From Phytophthora quininea (Eukaryota > Oomycota > Peronosporomycetes > Peronosporales > Peronosporaceae): a stretch of 14,218 nucleotides of DNA. The notes beneath the pieces are model-generated. The model had not been told where the DNA came from, did not search any database, and saw only the letters and a list, made by a program, of their open reading frames with translations. A program made the position numbers and the translations under genes. Within the stretch, counting starts at the first letter, position 1. Each line of letters starts with the position of its first letter. Shown here piece by piece: positions 1 through 8,723 of this stretch. Location: NCBI GenBank assembly GCA_011947345.1, contig JAAVTG010000814.1:1-14218 (forward strand). The letters are read 5' to 3'.

Positions 1-100
1 ACGCGCACCAAGTCGTCCGTGCGCAGCAACACACGCGCACCAAGTCGACAGTGCGCACCAAGTCGTCCGTGCGCACCAAGTCGTCCGAGCGCAACACACA

Positions 101-770
101 CGCGCACCAAGTCGACAGTGCGCACCAAGTCGTCCGTGCGCACCAAGTCGTCCACGCGCAGCAACACACGCACCAAGTCGACAGTGCGCAGCAAATCGTC
201 CGTGCGCACCAAGTCGTCCGTGCGCAGCAACACACACGCGCACCAAGTCGTCCGAACAAGTCGTCCGTGCGCAACAACACACGCGCACCAAGTCGTCCGT
301 GCGCAGCAACACACACGCGCACCAAGTCGTCCGTGCGCACCAAGTCGTCCGTGCACACGCGCACCAAGTCGACAGTGCGCACCAAGTCGTCCGTGCGCAC
401 CAAGTCGTCCACGCGCAGCAACACACACGCGCACCAAGTCGACAGTGCGCAGCAAATCGTCCGTGCGCACCAAGTCGTCCGTGCAGCAACACACACGCGC
501 ACCAAGTCGTCCGTGCGCACCAAGTCGTCCGTGCGCAACAACACACACGCGCACCAAGTCGTCCGTGCGCAGCAACACACGCGCACCAAGTCGTCCGTGC
601 GCACCAAGTCGTCCGTGCGCAAAACACACACGCGCACCAAGTCGACAGTGCGCACCAAGTCGTCCGTGCGCACCAAGTCGTCCACGCGCAGCAACACACA
701 CGCGCACCAAGTCGACAGTGCGCAGCAAATCGTCCGTGCGCACCAAGTCGTCCGTGCGCAGCAACACACA
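101..770. repeat. Left-end higher-order blocks of the array (about 261-272 bp)
   Basis: The rare word gcagcaaatcgtccgtg appears with gcaaatcg at 191, 452 and 724, spaced 261 and 272 bp. Each occurrence is preceded by an A-B-C-D-A run and followed by B monomers. This is a local higher-order unit made of about 15 monomers and spacers, distinct from blocks in the right half, where the related word ends in ccacg. Confidence 0.6.
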
Positions 771-3700
771 CGCGCACCAAGTCGTCCGTGCGCACCAAGT
801 CGTCCGTGCGCAACAACACACACGCGCACCAAGTCGTCCGTGCGCAGCAACACACACGCGCACCAAGTCGTCCACGCGCACCAACTCGTCCACGCGCAGC
901 AACACACGCGCACCAAGTCGACAGTGCGCAGCAACACACACGCGCACCAAGTCGTCCGTGCGCAACACACACGCGCACCAAGTCGACAGTGCGCACCAAG
1001 TCGTCCGTGCGCACCAAGTCGTCCACGCGCAGCAACACACACGCGCACCAAGTCGACAGTGCGCACCAAATCGTCCGTGCGCACCAAGTCGTCCGTGCGC
1101 ACCAAGTCGTCCACGCGCAGCAACACACACGCGCACCAAGTCGACAGTGCGCACCAAGTCGTCCGTGCGCACCAAGTCGTCCACGCGCAGCAACACACGC
1201 GCACCAAGTCGACAGTGCGCACTAAGTCGTCCACGCGCACCAAGTCGTCCACGCGCAGCAACACACACGCGCACCAAGTCGACAGTGCGCACCAAGTCGT
1301 CCACGCGCACCAAGTCGTCCGTGCGCACAACACACACGCGCACCAAGTCGACAGTGCGCACCAAGTCGTCCGTGCGCACCAAGTCGTCCACGCGCAGCAA
1401 CACACGCGCACCAAGTCGACAGTGCGCACCAAGTCGTCCGTGCGCACCAAGTCGTCCACGCGCAGCAACACACGCGCACCAAGTCGACAGTGCGCACCAA
1501 ATCGTCCGTGCGCACCAAGTCGTCCACGCGCAGCAACACACACGCGCACCAAGTCGACAGTGCGCACCAAATCGTCCGTGCGCACCAAGTCGTCCGTGCG
1601 CAGCAACACACACGCGCACCAAGTCGTCCGTGCGCACCAAGTCGTCCGTGCGCAACAACACACACGCGCACCAAGTCGTCCGTGCGCACCAAGTCGTCCG
1701 TGCGCAACAACACACGCGCACCAAGTCGACAGTGCGCACCAAGTCGTCCGTGCGCAACACACACGCGCACCAAGTCGTCCGTGCGCACCAAGTCGTCCAC
1801 GCGCAGCAACACACACGCGCACCAAGTCGACAGTGCGCACCAAGTCGTCCGTGCGCACCAAGTCGTCCACGCGCAGCAACACACACGCGCACCAAGTCGT
1901 CCACGCGCAGCAACACACACGCGCACCAAGTCGACAGTGCGCACCAAGTCGTCCGTGCGCAACAACACACGCGCACCAAGTCGTCCGTGCGCACCAAGTC
2001 GTCCACGCGCAGCAACACACGCGCACCAAGTCGTCCGTGCGCGCCAAGTCGACAGTGCGCAGCAATCGTCCACGCGCACCAAGTCGTCCGTGCGCAGCAA
2101 CACACGCGCACCAAGTCGACAGTGCGCACTAAGTCGTCCGTGCGCACCAAGTCGTCCACGCGCAGCAACACACGCGCACCAAGTCGACAGTGCGCACCAA
2201 GTCGTCCGTGCGCACCAAGTCGTCCACGCGCAGCAACACACACGCGCACCAAGTCGACAGTGCGCACCAAGTCGTCCGTGCGCACCAAGTCGTCCACGCG
2301 CAGCAACACACGCGCACCAAGTCGACAGTGCGCAGCAAATCGTCCACGCGCACCAAGTCGTCCGTGCGCAACAACACACGCGCACCAAGACGACAGTGCG
2401 CACCAAGTCGTCCGTGCGCACCAAGTCGTCCGTGCGCAACAACACACACGCGCACCAAGTCGACAGTGCGCACCAAGTCGTCCGTGCGCACCAAGTCGTC
2501 CACGCGCAGCAACACACACGCGCACCAAGTCGACAGTGCGCACCAAGTCGTCCGTGCGCACCAAGTCGTCCACGCGCAGCAACACACGCGCACCAAGTCG
2601 TCCGTGCGCGCCAAGTCGACAGTGCGCAGCAAATCGTCCACGCGCACCAAGTCGTCCGTGCGCAGCAACACACACGCGCACCAAGTCGACAGTGCGCACC
2701 AAGTCGTCCACGCGCACCAAGTCGTCCACGCGCAGCAACACACGCGCACCAAGTCGACAGTGCGCAGCAATCGTCCACGCGCACCAAGTCGTCCGTGCGC
2801 AACAACACGCGCACCAAGACGACAGTGCGCACCAAGTCGTCCGTGCGCACCAAGTCGTCCACGCGCAGCAACACACGCGCACCAAGTCGACAGTGCGCAC
2901 CAAGTCGTCCACGCGCACCAAGTCGTCCGTGCGCAACAACACACGCGCACCAAGTCGACAGTGCGCACCAAGTCGTCCGTGCGCACCAAGTCGTCCACGC
3001 GCAGCAACACACGCGCACCAAGTCGACAGTGCGCACCAAGTCGTCCACGCGCACCAAGTCGTCCGTGCGCAACAACACACGCGCACCAAGTCGACAGTGC
3101 GCACCAAGTCGTCCGTGCGCACCAAGTCGTCCACGCGCACCAAGTCGTCCGTGCGCACCAAGTCGTCCACGCGCAGCAACACACGCGCACCAAGTCGACA
3201 GTGCGCACCAAGTCGTCCACGCGCACCAAGTCGTCCGTGCGCAACAACACACGCGCACCAAGTCGACAGTGCGCACCAAGTCGTCCGTGCGCACCAAGTC
3301 GTCCACGCGCACCAAGTCGTCCGTGCGCAGCAACACACACGCGCACCAAGTCGTCCGTGCGCAACAACACACACGCGCACCAAGTCGTCCGTGCGCACCA
3401 AGTCGTCCGTGCGCACCAAGTCGTCCGTGCGCAACAACACACACGCGCACCAAGTCGACAGTGCGCACCAAGTCGTCCACGCGCACCAAGTCGTCCGTGC
3501 GCAGCAACACACACGCGCACCAAGTCGACAGTGCGCACCAAGTCGTCCGTGCGCACCAAATCGTCCACGCGCAGCAACACACACGCGCACCAAGTCGACA
3601 GTGCGCACCAAGTCGTCCACGCGCACCAAGTCGTCCGTGCGCAACAACACACACGCGCACCAAGTCGACAGTGCGCACCAAGTCGTCCGTGCGCACCAAG

Positions 3701-4437
3701 TCGTCCACGCGCACCAAGTCGTCCGTGCGCACCAAGTCGTCCACGCGCAGCAACACACGCGCACCAAGTCGACAGTGCGCACCAAGTCGTCCACGCGCAC
3801 CAAGTCGTCCGTGCGCAACAACACACACGCGCACCAAGTCGACAGTGCGCACCAAGTCGTCCGTGCGCACCAAGTCGTCCACGCGCAGCAACACACACGC
3901 GCACCAAGTCGTCCACGCGCACCAAGTCGTCCGTGCGCAACAACACACGCGCACCAAGTCGACAGTGCGCACCAAGTCGTCCGTGCGCACCAAGTCGTCC
4001 ACGCGCACCAAGTCGTCCGTGCGCACCAAGTCGTCCACGCGCAGCAACACACACGCGCACCAAGTCGACAGTGCGCACCAAGTCGTCCACGCGCACCAAG
4101 TCGTCCGTGCGCAACAACACACACGCACCAAGTCGACAGTGCGCACCAAGTCGTCCGTGCGCACCAAGTCGTCCACGCGCACCAAGTCGTCCGTGCGCAG
4201 CAACACACGCGCACCAAGTCGACAGTGCGCACCAAGTCGTCCACGCGCAGCAACACACGCGCACCAAGTCGACAGTGCGCACCAAGTCGTCCGTGCGCAC
4301 CAAGTCGTCCACGCGCACCAAGTCGTCCGTGCGCAGCAACACACGCGCACCAAGTCGACAGTGCGCACCAAGTCGTCCACGCGCAGCAACACACACGCGC
4401 ACCAAGTCGACAGTGCGCACCAAGTCGTCCGTGCGCA

Positions 4438-6110
4438 CCAAATCGTCATCGCGCAGCAACACACACGCAAGTCGACAGTGCGCAGCAAATCGTCCACGCG
4501 CAGCAACACACGCGCACCAAGTCGTCCGTGCGCACCAAGTCGTCCGTGCGCACCAAGTCGTCCACGCGCAGCAACACACACGCGCACCAAGTCGACAGTG
4601 CGCACCAAGTCGTCCGTGCGCACCAAGTCGTCCACGCGCAGCAACACACGCGCACCAAGTCGTCCGTGCGCGCCAAGTCGACAGTGCGCAGCAAATCGTC
4701 CACGCGCACCAAGTCGTCCGTGCGCAGCAACACACACGCGCACCAAGTCGTCCGTGCGCACCAAGTCGTCCACGCGCAGCAACACACACGCGCACCAAGT
4801 CGACAGTGCGCACCAAGTCGTCCACGCGCACCAAGTCGTCCGTGCGCAGCAACACACACGCGCACCAAGTCGTCCGTGCGCGCCAAGTCGACAGTGCGCA
4901 GCAAATCGTCCACGCGCACCAAGTCGTCCGTGCGCAGCAACACACACGCGCACCAAGTCGACAGTGCGCACCAAGTCGTCCACGCGCAGCAACACACACG
5001 CGCACCAAGTCGTCCGTGCGCACCAAGTCGTCCGTGCGCACCAAATCGTCATCGCGCAGCAACACACGCGCACCAAGTCGACAGTGCGCAGCAATCGTCC
5101 ACGCGCAGCAACACACACGCGCACCAAGTCGTCCGTGCGCACCAAGTCGTCCGTGCGCACCAAGTCGTCCACGCGCAGCAACACACACGCGCACCAAGTC
5201 GACAGTGCGCACCAAGTCGTCCGTGCGCACCAAGTCGTCCACGCGCAGCAACACACGCGCACCAAGTCGTCCGTGCGCACCAAGTCGTCCGTGCGCACCA
5301 AGTCGTCCACGCGCAGCAACACACGCGCACCAAGTCGACAGTGCGCACCAAGTCGTCCGTGCGCACCAAGTCGTCCACGCGCAGCAACACACACGCGCAC
5401 CAAGTCGACAGTGCGCACCAAGTCGTCCACGCGCACCAAGTCGTCCGTGCGCAACAACACACGCGCACCAAGTCGACAGTGCGCACCAAGTCGTCCGTGC
5501 GCAGCAACACACACGCGCACCAAGTCGTCCGTGCGCACCAAGTCGTCCACGCGCAGCAACACACGCGCACCAAGTCGACAGTGCGCACCAAGTCGTCCAC
5601 GCGCACCAAGTCGTCCGTGCGCAACAACACACACGCGCACCAAGTCGACAGTGCGCACCAAGTCGTCCGTGCGCACCAAGTCGTCCGTGCGCACCAAGTC
5701 GTCCGTGCGCAGCAACACACGCGCACCAAGTCGACAGTGCGCACCAAGTCGTCCACGCGCAGCAACACACACGCGCACCAAGTCGTCCGTGCGCACCAAG
5801 TCGTCCGTGCGCACCAAATCGTCATCGCGCAGCAACACACGCGCACCAAGTCGACAGTGCGCAGCAAATCGTCCACGCGCAGCAACACACGCGCACCAAG
5901 TCGTCCGTGCGCACCAAGTCGTCCGTGCGCACCAAGTCGTCCACGCGCAGCAACACACACGCGCACCAAGTCGACAGTGCGCACCAAGTCGTCCGTGCGC
6001 ACCAAGTCGTCCACGCGCAGCAACACACGCGCACCAAGTCGTCCGTGCGCGCCAAGTCGACAGTGCGCAGCAAATCGTCCACGCGCACCAAGTCGTCCGT
6101 GCGCAGCAAC
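4438..6110. repeat. Right-half higher-order blocks marked by gtcatcgcg
   Basis: The private variant gtcatcgcg occurs at 4445, 5048 and 5821. The roughly 295 bp following the first (4438-4732) and third (5814-6110) copies agree monomer by monomer, including the later rare word cgcgccaagtcgacagtgcg. Only small indels in the first spacer differ. The second copy agrees for about 220 bp. Spacings of 603 and 773 bp show that blocks of hundreds of bases, not single monomers, were amplified. Confidence 0.7.
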
Positions 6111-6898
6111 ACACACGCGCACCAAGTCGTCCGTGCGCACCAAGTCGTCCGTGCGCACCAAGTCGTCCACGCGCAGCACACACGCGCACCAAGTCGACAG
6201 TGCGCACCAAGTCGTCCACGCGCACCAAGTCGTCCGTGCGCAGCAACACACGCGCACCAAGTCGTCCGTGCGCGCCAAGTCGACAGTGCGCAGCAAATCG
6301 TCCACGCGCACCAAGTCGTCCGTGCGCAGCAACACACACGCGCACCAAGTCGTCCGTGCGCACCAAGTCGTCCGTGCGCACCAAGTCGTCCGTGCGCAGC
6401 ACACACGCGCACCAAGTCGTCCGTGCGCACCAAGTCGTCCGTGCGCACCAAATCGTCCACGCGCAGCAACAGACACGCGCACCAAGTCGACAGTGCGCAC
6501 CAAGTCGTCCACGCGCACCAAATCGTCCACGCGCAGCAACACACGCGCACCAAGTCGACAGTGCGCAGCAAGTCGTCCACGCGCACCAAGTCGTCCGTGC
6601 GCAACAACACACACGCGCACCAAGTCGACAGTGCGCACCAAGTCGTCCACGCGCACCAAGTCGTCCGTGCGCAGCAACACACACGCGCACCAAGTCGACA
6701 GTGCGCACCAAGTCGTCCACGCGCACCAAGTCGTCCGTGCGCAACAACACACACGCGCACCAAGTCGACAGTGCGCAGCAAATCGTCCACGCGCACCAAG
6801 TCGTCCGTGCGCAACAACACACACGCGCACCAAGTCGACCACGCGCAGCAACACACACGCGCACCAAGTCGTCCACGCGCAGCAACACACGCGCACGC

Positions 6899-7162
6899 GT
6901 CGGGGAAGGGGATTTTGGAAGGGTTACACGGAAAAATCTCATTTTTAGACGTTTCAGTGTTCAATGGCCTTCTGATTTTTGCGAAAAATGAGGCTCATCT
7001 CTCCAAAAATCGTAATTAATGACAGCTAACCCCCAATGAACGCACCTTCGCAAGAATGTGTCGAAGAGTTAGAAAGCAAAGTGAACATGAATGTGACTTG
7101 TATTGACTGAACTACCGGCTAAAATGCAAGAAGAAAAAAACTCTCGTCTGTGATGCTTGTCA
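6899..7162. other. Non-repeat spacer between satellite and SET gene
   Basis: This is ordinary mixed-composition sequence, richer in A+T than the satellite, with no credible ORF. It lies directly 3' of the minus-strand SET ORF and probably holds its 3' untranslated region. It contains the short inverted repeat listed separately and a run of seven A at 7135-7141. I see no transposon ends that I can defend. Confidence 0.6.
6938..6992. repeat. 9-bp inverted repeat
   Basis: CTCATTTTT at 6938-6946 is perfectly complementary to AAAAATGAG at 6984-6992, with a 37-nt loop. It sits 40 bp from the satellite boundary, about 170 bp past the SET stop codon. It could be chance, a small element end, or a 3'-UTR hairpin. 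Confidence 0.4.
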
Positions 7163-8071
7163 TCACTCCTCGGCGTCCGACGGAAAGTATTCCGAACAAC
7201 TTTCCGAGCTTGATGAGTCTGGACTGTTCGGTGCTTGTCTTGAGCTGGGATCTTCGTCCTCCTCCTCCTCGTCGCTTGATTCCGCTTTTGGAACAGGTAT
7301 GTCCCATTTACCTTTATCGTGACATTGCTGGTGACCACACTTGCAGCGGAACCACAGCTCGCCAGGAGGTGCATACCGCACAGTAATCTCAGTTCCAGCT
7401 TCAATGAATTTTTCTGCGACGAAAATGATGCGTGGTCCTTCAGCAGACTTGTACTCGTAGGCATTTGCATTTGGGTAGCATGCGTGGTTCGCGAACCTAG
7501 AAAGGTTTCCACATTTTTCTGCATCGATGTGAACTACTCGACCACCACGGGACAGTTCCTTCACCCGCATGACGTACTCTCGTTGTACCTCGGTCTTCGG
7601 CATCTTACCCTTGACGGGAATCCCAGTATACTCCGCAATAAACTCGTTTTCACGAATGTCATCCTCTGCGAAGAGAGCCCAGTATCCATCTCGAAGTTTC
7701 CGGACAGCACACTTCTTGAACAACAGGTCATTCTTGCAGCCCGGTCCGATGGAGCAGTTTTCAGCGTTGCACACGTACATTTCGGAAGCGTTTCTGCATC
7801 GTGAGTACGCACATTCAACGTAGTTCTTGCTGCGGCATTCGCAACGCGTTGAATATGTTGAAGTCTCGAAGACGATGCCAAAATCCGAGTACGGGACCTC
7901 GTCGATAAGTTTGACGCTGTCAGGCCATGTCTCCACAACATCAATGTCACCAATCGAATCATCTTGCAATCCACTTGGCACCAAACCAGTCGACACCGTC
8001 CCGCTGCCTCTTGCATCGCCCTCGTCGTAGGTCATCGTCGTAGGCTCACTTGCACTCGCGTCAGTCGTCAT
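7163..8071 (-). CDS. SET-domain protein (AWS-SET-postSET), putative histone lysine methyltransferase
   Basis: The 302-residue ORF has the order AWS, SET, post-SET, as in histone H3 lysine methyltransferases of the ASH1/SETD2/NSD type, which transfer methyl groups from SAM in the nucleus. The AWS cysteines are C77, C79, C87, C92, C101, C106 and C112. The SET core runs from about 116 to 235: LFAEDDIRENEFIAEYTG (133-150), NLSRFANHACYPN (189-201, the SAM-binding NH motif with NHAC in place of NHSC) and EITVRY (228-233) with the C-terminal tyrosine. Post-SET is CKCGHQQC (243-250). The N-terminal SAM loop is odd: GYW at 129-131 where G-W-G is usual. The tail from 265 is acidic and Ser-rich. The ATG at 8069-8071 overlaps the stop of the upstream AT-hook ORF by two bases (ATGA), so this methionine may not be the original start. 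No intron is visible. Substrate lysine cannot be told from sequence. Confidence 0.85.
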   Translation of the reverse strand: MTTDASASEPTTMTYDEGDARGSGTVSTGLVPSGLQDDSIGDIDVVETWPDSVKLIDEVPYSDFGIVFETSTYSTRCECRSKNYVECAYSRCRNASEMYVCNAENCSIGPGCKNDLLFKKCAVRKLRDGYWALFAEDDIRENEFIAEYTGIPVKGKMPKTEVQREYVMRVKELSRGGRVVHIDAEKCGNLSRFANHACYPNANAYEYKSAEGPRIIFVAEKFIEAGTEITVRYAPPGELWFRCKCGHQQCHDKGKWDIPVPKAESSDEEEEDEDPSSRQAPNSPDSSSSESCSEYFPSDAEE

Positions 8072-8397
8072 GACGCCACCCGCATTTCGGAGCTGCCCTG
8101 CGATGACGTACGGAGAACGGAGATGGTTGAATCGATGCTGTCGATTCCGTGGCGTGGGCCATGGATTGTTGCTTTTCTTTTGCTTCTTGCTTTTTTGTCG
8201 AGCTCAGAACGTGTTGGCCATGTTGTCTGCTGCGTTGTCTGCGGCGCTGCCTGCTGCTGCGTCTGCTGCGGCACTTCCTGCTGCTGCGTTGGTGGCGTTG
8301 TCTGCGGCGGCGTTGTCTGCAGCAGCGTTGTTTGGACGAATCGCCCGTTGTCACCTCTTGCCCTCTGTACGCGTTTCGGTCGACCACGGCGTGTCAT
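8068..8397 (-). CDS. AT-hook and Gln/Thr/Pro-rich ORF, probable detached N-terminus of the SET gene
   Basis: From the ATG at 8395-8397 the ORF has 109 codons; it also stays open to an ATG at 8451. I prefer 8397 because a TCATTTT initiator-like motif lies 5 bp upstream of it. Residues 3-9 are RRGRPKR, an AT-hook core that binds the minor groove of A/T-rich DNA. A long low-complexity tract of Gln, Thr and Pro follows, then a basic KKARSKRK patch. It ends at TGA 8068-8070, two bases into the SET ATG, in a different frame. A nuclear protein with an N-terminal AT-hook, flexible linker and C-terminal SET makes good sense, so I infer one gene with a frameshift somewhere around 8071-8200. I looked for a GT-AG intron that would join the frames and found none convincing. 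Separate gene or chance ORF remain possible. Confidence 0.5.
   Translation of the reverse strand: MTRRGRPKRVQRARGDNGRFVQTTLLQTTPPQTTPPTQQQEVPQQTQQQAAPQTTQQTTWPTRSELDKKARSKRKATIHGPRHGIDSIDSTISVLRTSSQGSSEMRVAS
8222..8333. repeat. Low-complexity CTG/GTTGTCTGC-type tract
   Basis: Repeated words such as gttgtctgc, ctgctgcg and gcggcg make an impure minisatellite that encodes the Gln/Thr/Pro linker on the minus strand. Such tracts slip in replication and are a plausible place for the frame change between the AT-hook ORF and the SET ORF. The left breakpoint of the 862-bp duplication (8322) falls in this tract. Confidence 0.7.
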
Positions 8398-8402
8398 CTT
8401 CG

Positions 8403-8409
8403 AAAATGA
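8403..8409 (-). promoter_or_regulatory. TCATTTT initiator-like motif upstream of the AT-hook/SET start
   Basis: The minus strand reads CCCTCATTTTCGAAG just before ATG 8397. TCATTTY is the core of the known oomycete initiator. Placement 5 bp before the ATG would give a very short 5' UTR. Seven bases are a weak signal; its value is that it favours the 8397 start over 8451. Confidence 0.35.
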
Positions 8410-8546
8410 GGGTGAAATTGTGGTAGCGAGCGTTGGCAGATATGTTGCCACGCGCTTGCGTCCTCAAATGTCGCGCTAAGATTGCATATGGTTGCATGTT
8501 GGATATAAGATATAAGATTATGTGACCAGGGTAAGACTTCGACGAA

Positions 8547-8618
8547 AGTCATCTGGCTCAGTGGTCGATGCCTAGTGTGAGAAGACGTAGGACGTGGGTT
8601 CGATTCCCGCACCGTGCA
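8547..8618 (+). mobile_element. tRNA-like Pol III promoter (A and B boxes), probable tRNA-derived SINE head, copy 1
   Basis: An A box tggctcagtgg (8554-8564) and a B box ggttcgattcc (8597-8607) stand 43 bp apart, as in tRNA genes. The T arm folds (GTGGG/CCCGC around TTCGATT, 8594-8610) and a 3-bp D stem GGC/GCC is possible. The acceptor halves (agtcatc and accgtgc) do not pair and I find no good anticodon stem, so it is not a functional tRNA. A tRNA-derived SINE head, a class known in Phytophthora, or a tRNA relic fits best. The following 105 bp up to the helicase relic would be the SINE body, but I cannot place its 3' end. Confidence 0.6.
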
Positions 8619-8723
8619 GTTTTGCGCGCACGTTCCGTGTTATCAGAGTTGCAGTAGTCTCTATTTCTTGTTGGGATATCTTACTGAGATATAGTCTGAC
8701 CAGAGCAGATTCATAATTAGTCT

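Larger units (their letters stand above)
1..6898. repeat. Large composite satellite array (18-bp monomers plus 14/16-bp spacer)
   Basis: The whole stretch is built from a few words: A cgcaccaagtcgacagtg, B cgcaccaagtcgtccgtg, C cgcaccaagtcgtccacg (18 bp each), and a spacer D cgcagcaacacacacg or its 14-bp form; D' has cgcaacaac instead. A common order is D-A-B-C, giving about 68-70 bp, with D-A-C-B-D' as the main alternative. Rarer words are cgcgccaagtcgacagtg, cgcagcaaatcg..., and ...atcgtcatcg. Monomer B has 12 of 18 G+C and three CpG. The left edge is cut by the window; the right edge is sharp at about 6898, where cacgcgcacgcgtcgggg leads into unique sequence. Because 18 is a multiple of 3 and the words lack stops in nearly all frames, giant ORFs run on both strands. 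The 14/16-bp spacers change the frame each time, so no constant protein repeat exists. I read it as non-coding. Confidence 0.97.

Noticed and set aside
1..6898. CRISPR array
   Set aside because: There are no unique spacers: every segment is one of a few related words, and the rest of the window is eukaryotic.
1..6898. Telomere repeat
   Set aside because: The units are not TTTAGGG-like and the words are long and CpG-rich. A subtelomeric position is possible but cannot be shown here.
19..6948. Giant repetitive protein of about 2300 residues (plus strand) or about 1900 residues (minus strand)
   Set aside because: All frames are open simply because the repeat words lack stops; the 14- and 16-bp spacers rotate the frame, so no constant peptide unit exists. 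The frames end as soon as unique sequence begins.
7069..7524. Minus-strand ORF of 151 codons overlapping the SET gene, and 7561-8016 likewise
   Set aside because: Both are out-of-frame shadows of the SET ORF without recognisable features.
8060..8210. Intron joining the AT-hook ORF to the SET ORF
   Set aside because: A GTACGT donor with a CTGAC branch-like site and AAG acceptor (63 nt) exists, but its removal does not bring the SET frame into register and leads to a stop.
8394..8612. 72-codon minus ORF starting MRESNPRP (also at 9503-9721)
   Set aside because: It is the reverse translation of the tRNA-like B box, a well-known false ORF type.
8547..8618. Functional tRNA gene
   Set aside because: Acceptor halves do not pair and no clear anticodon stem forms, despite good A and B boxes.
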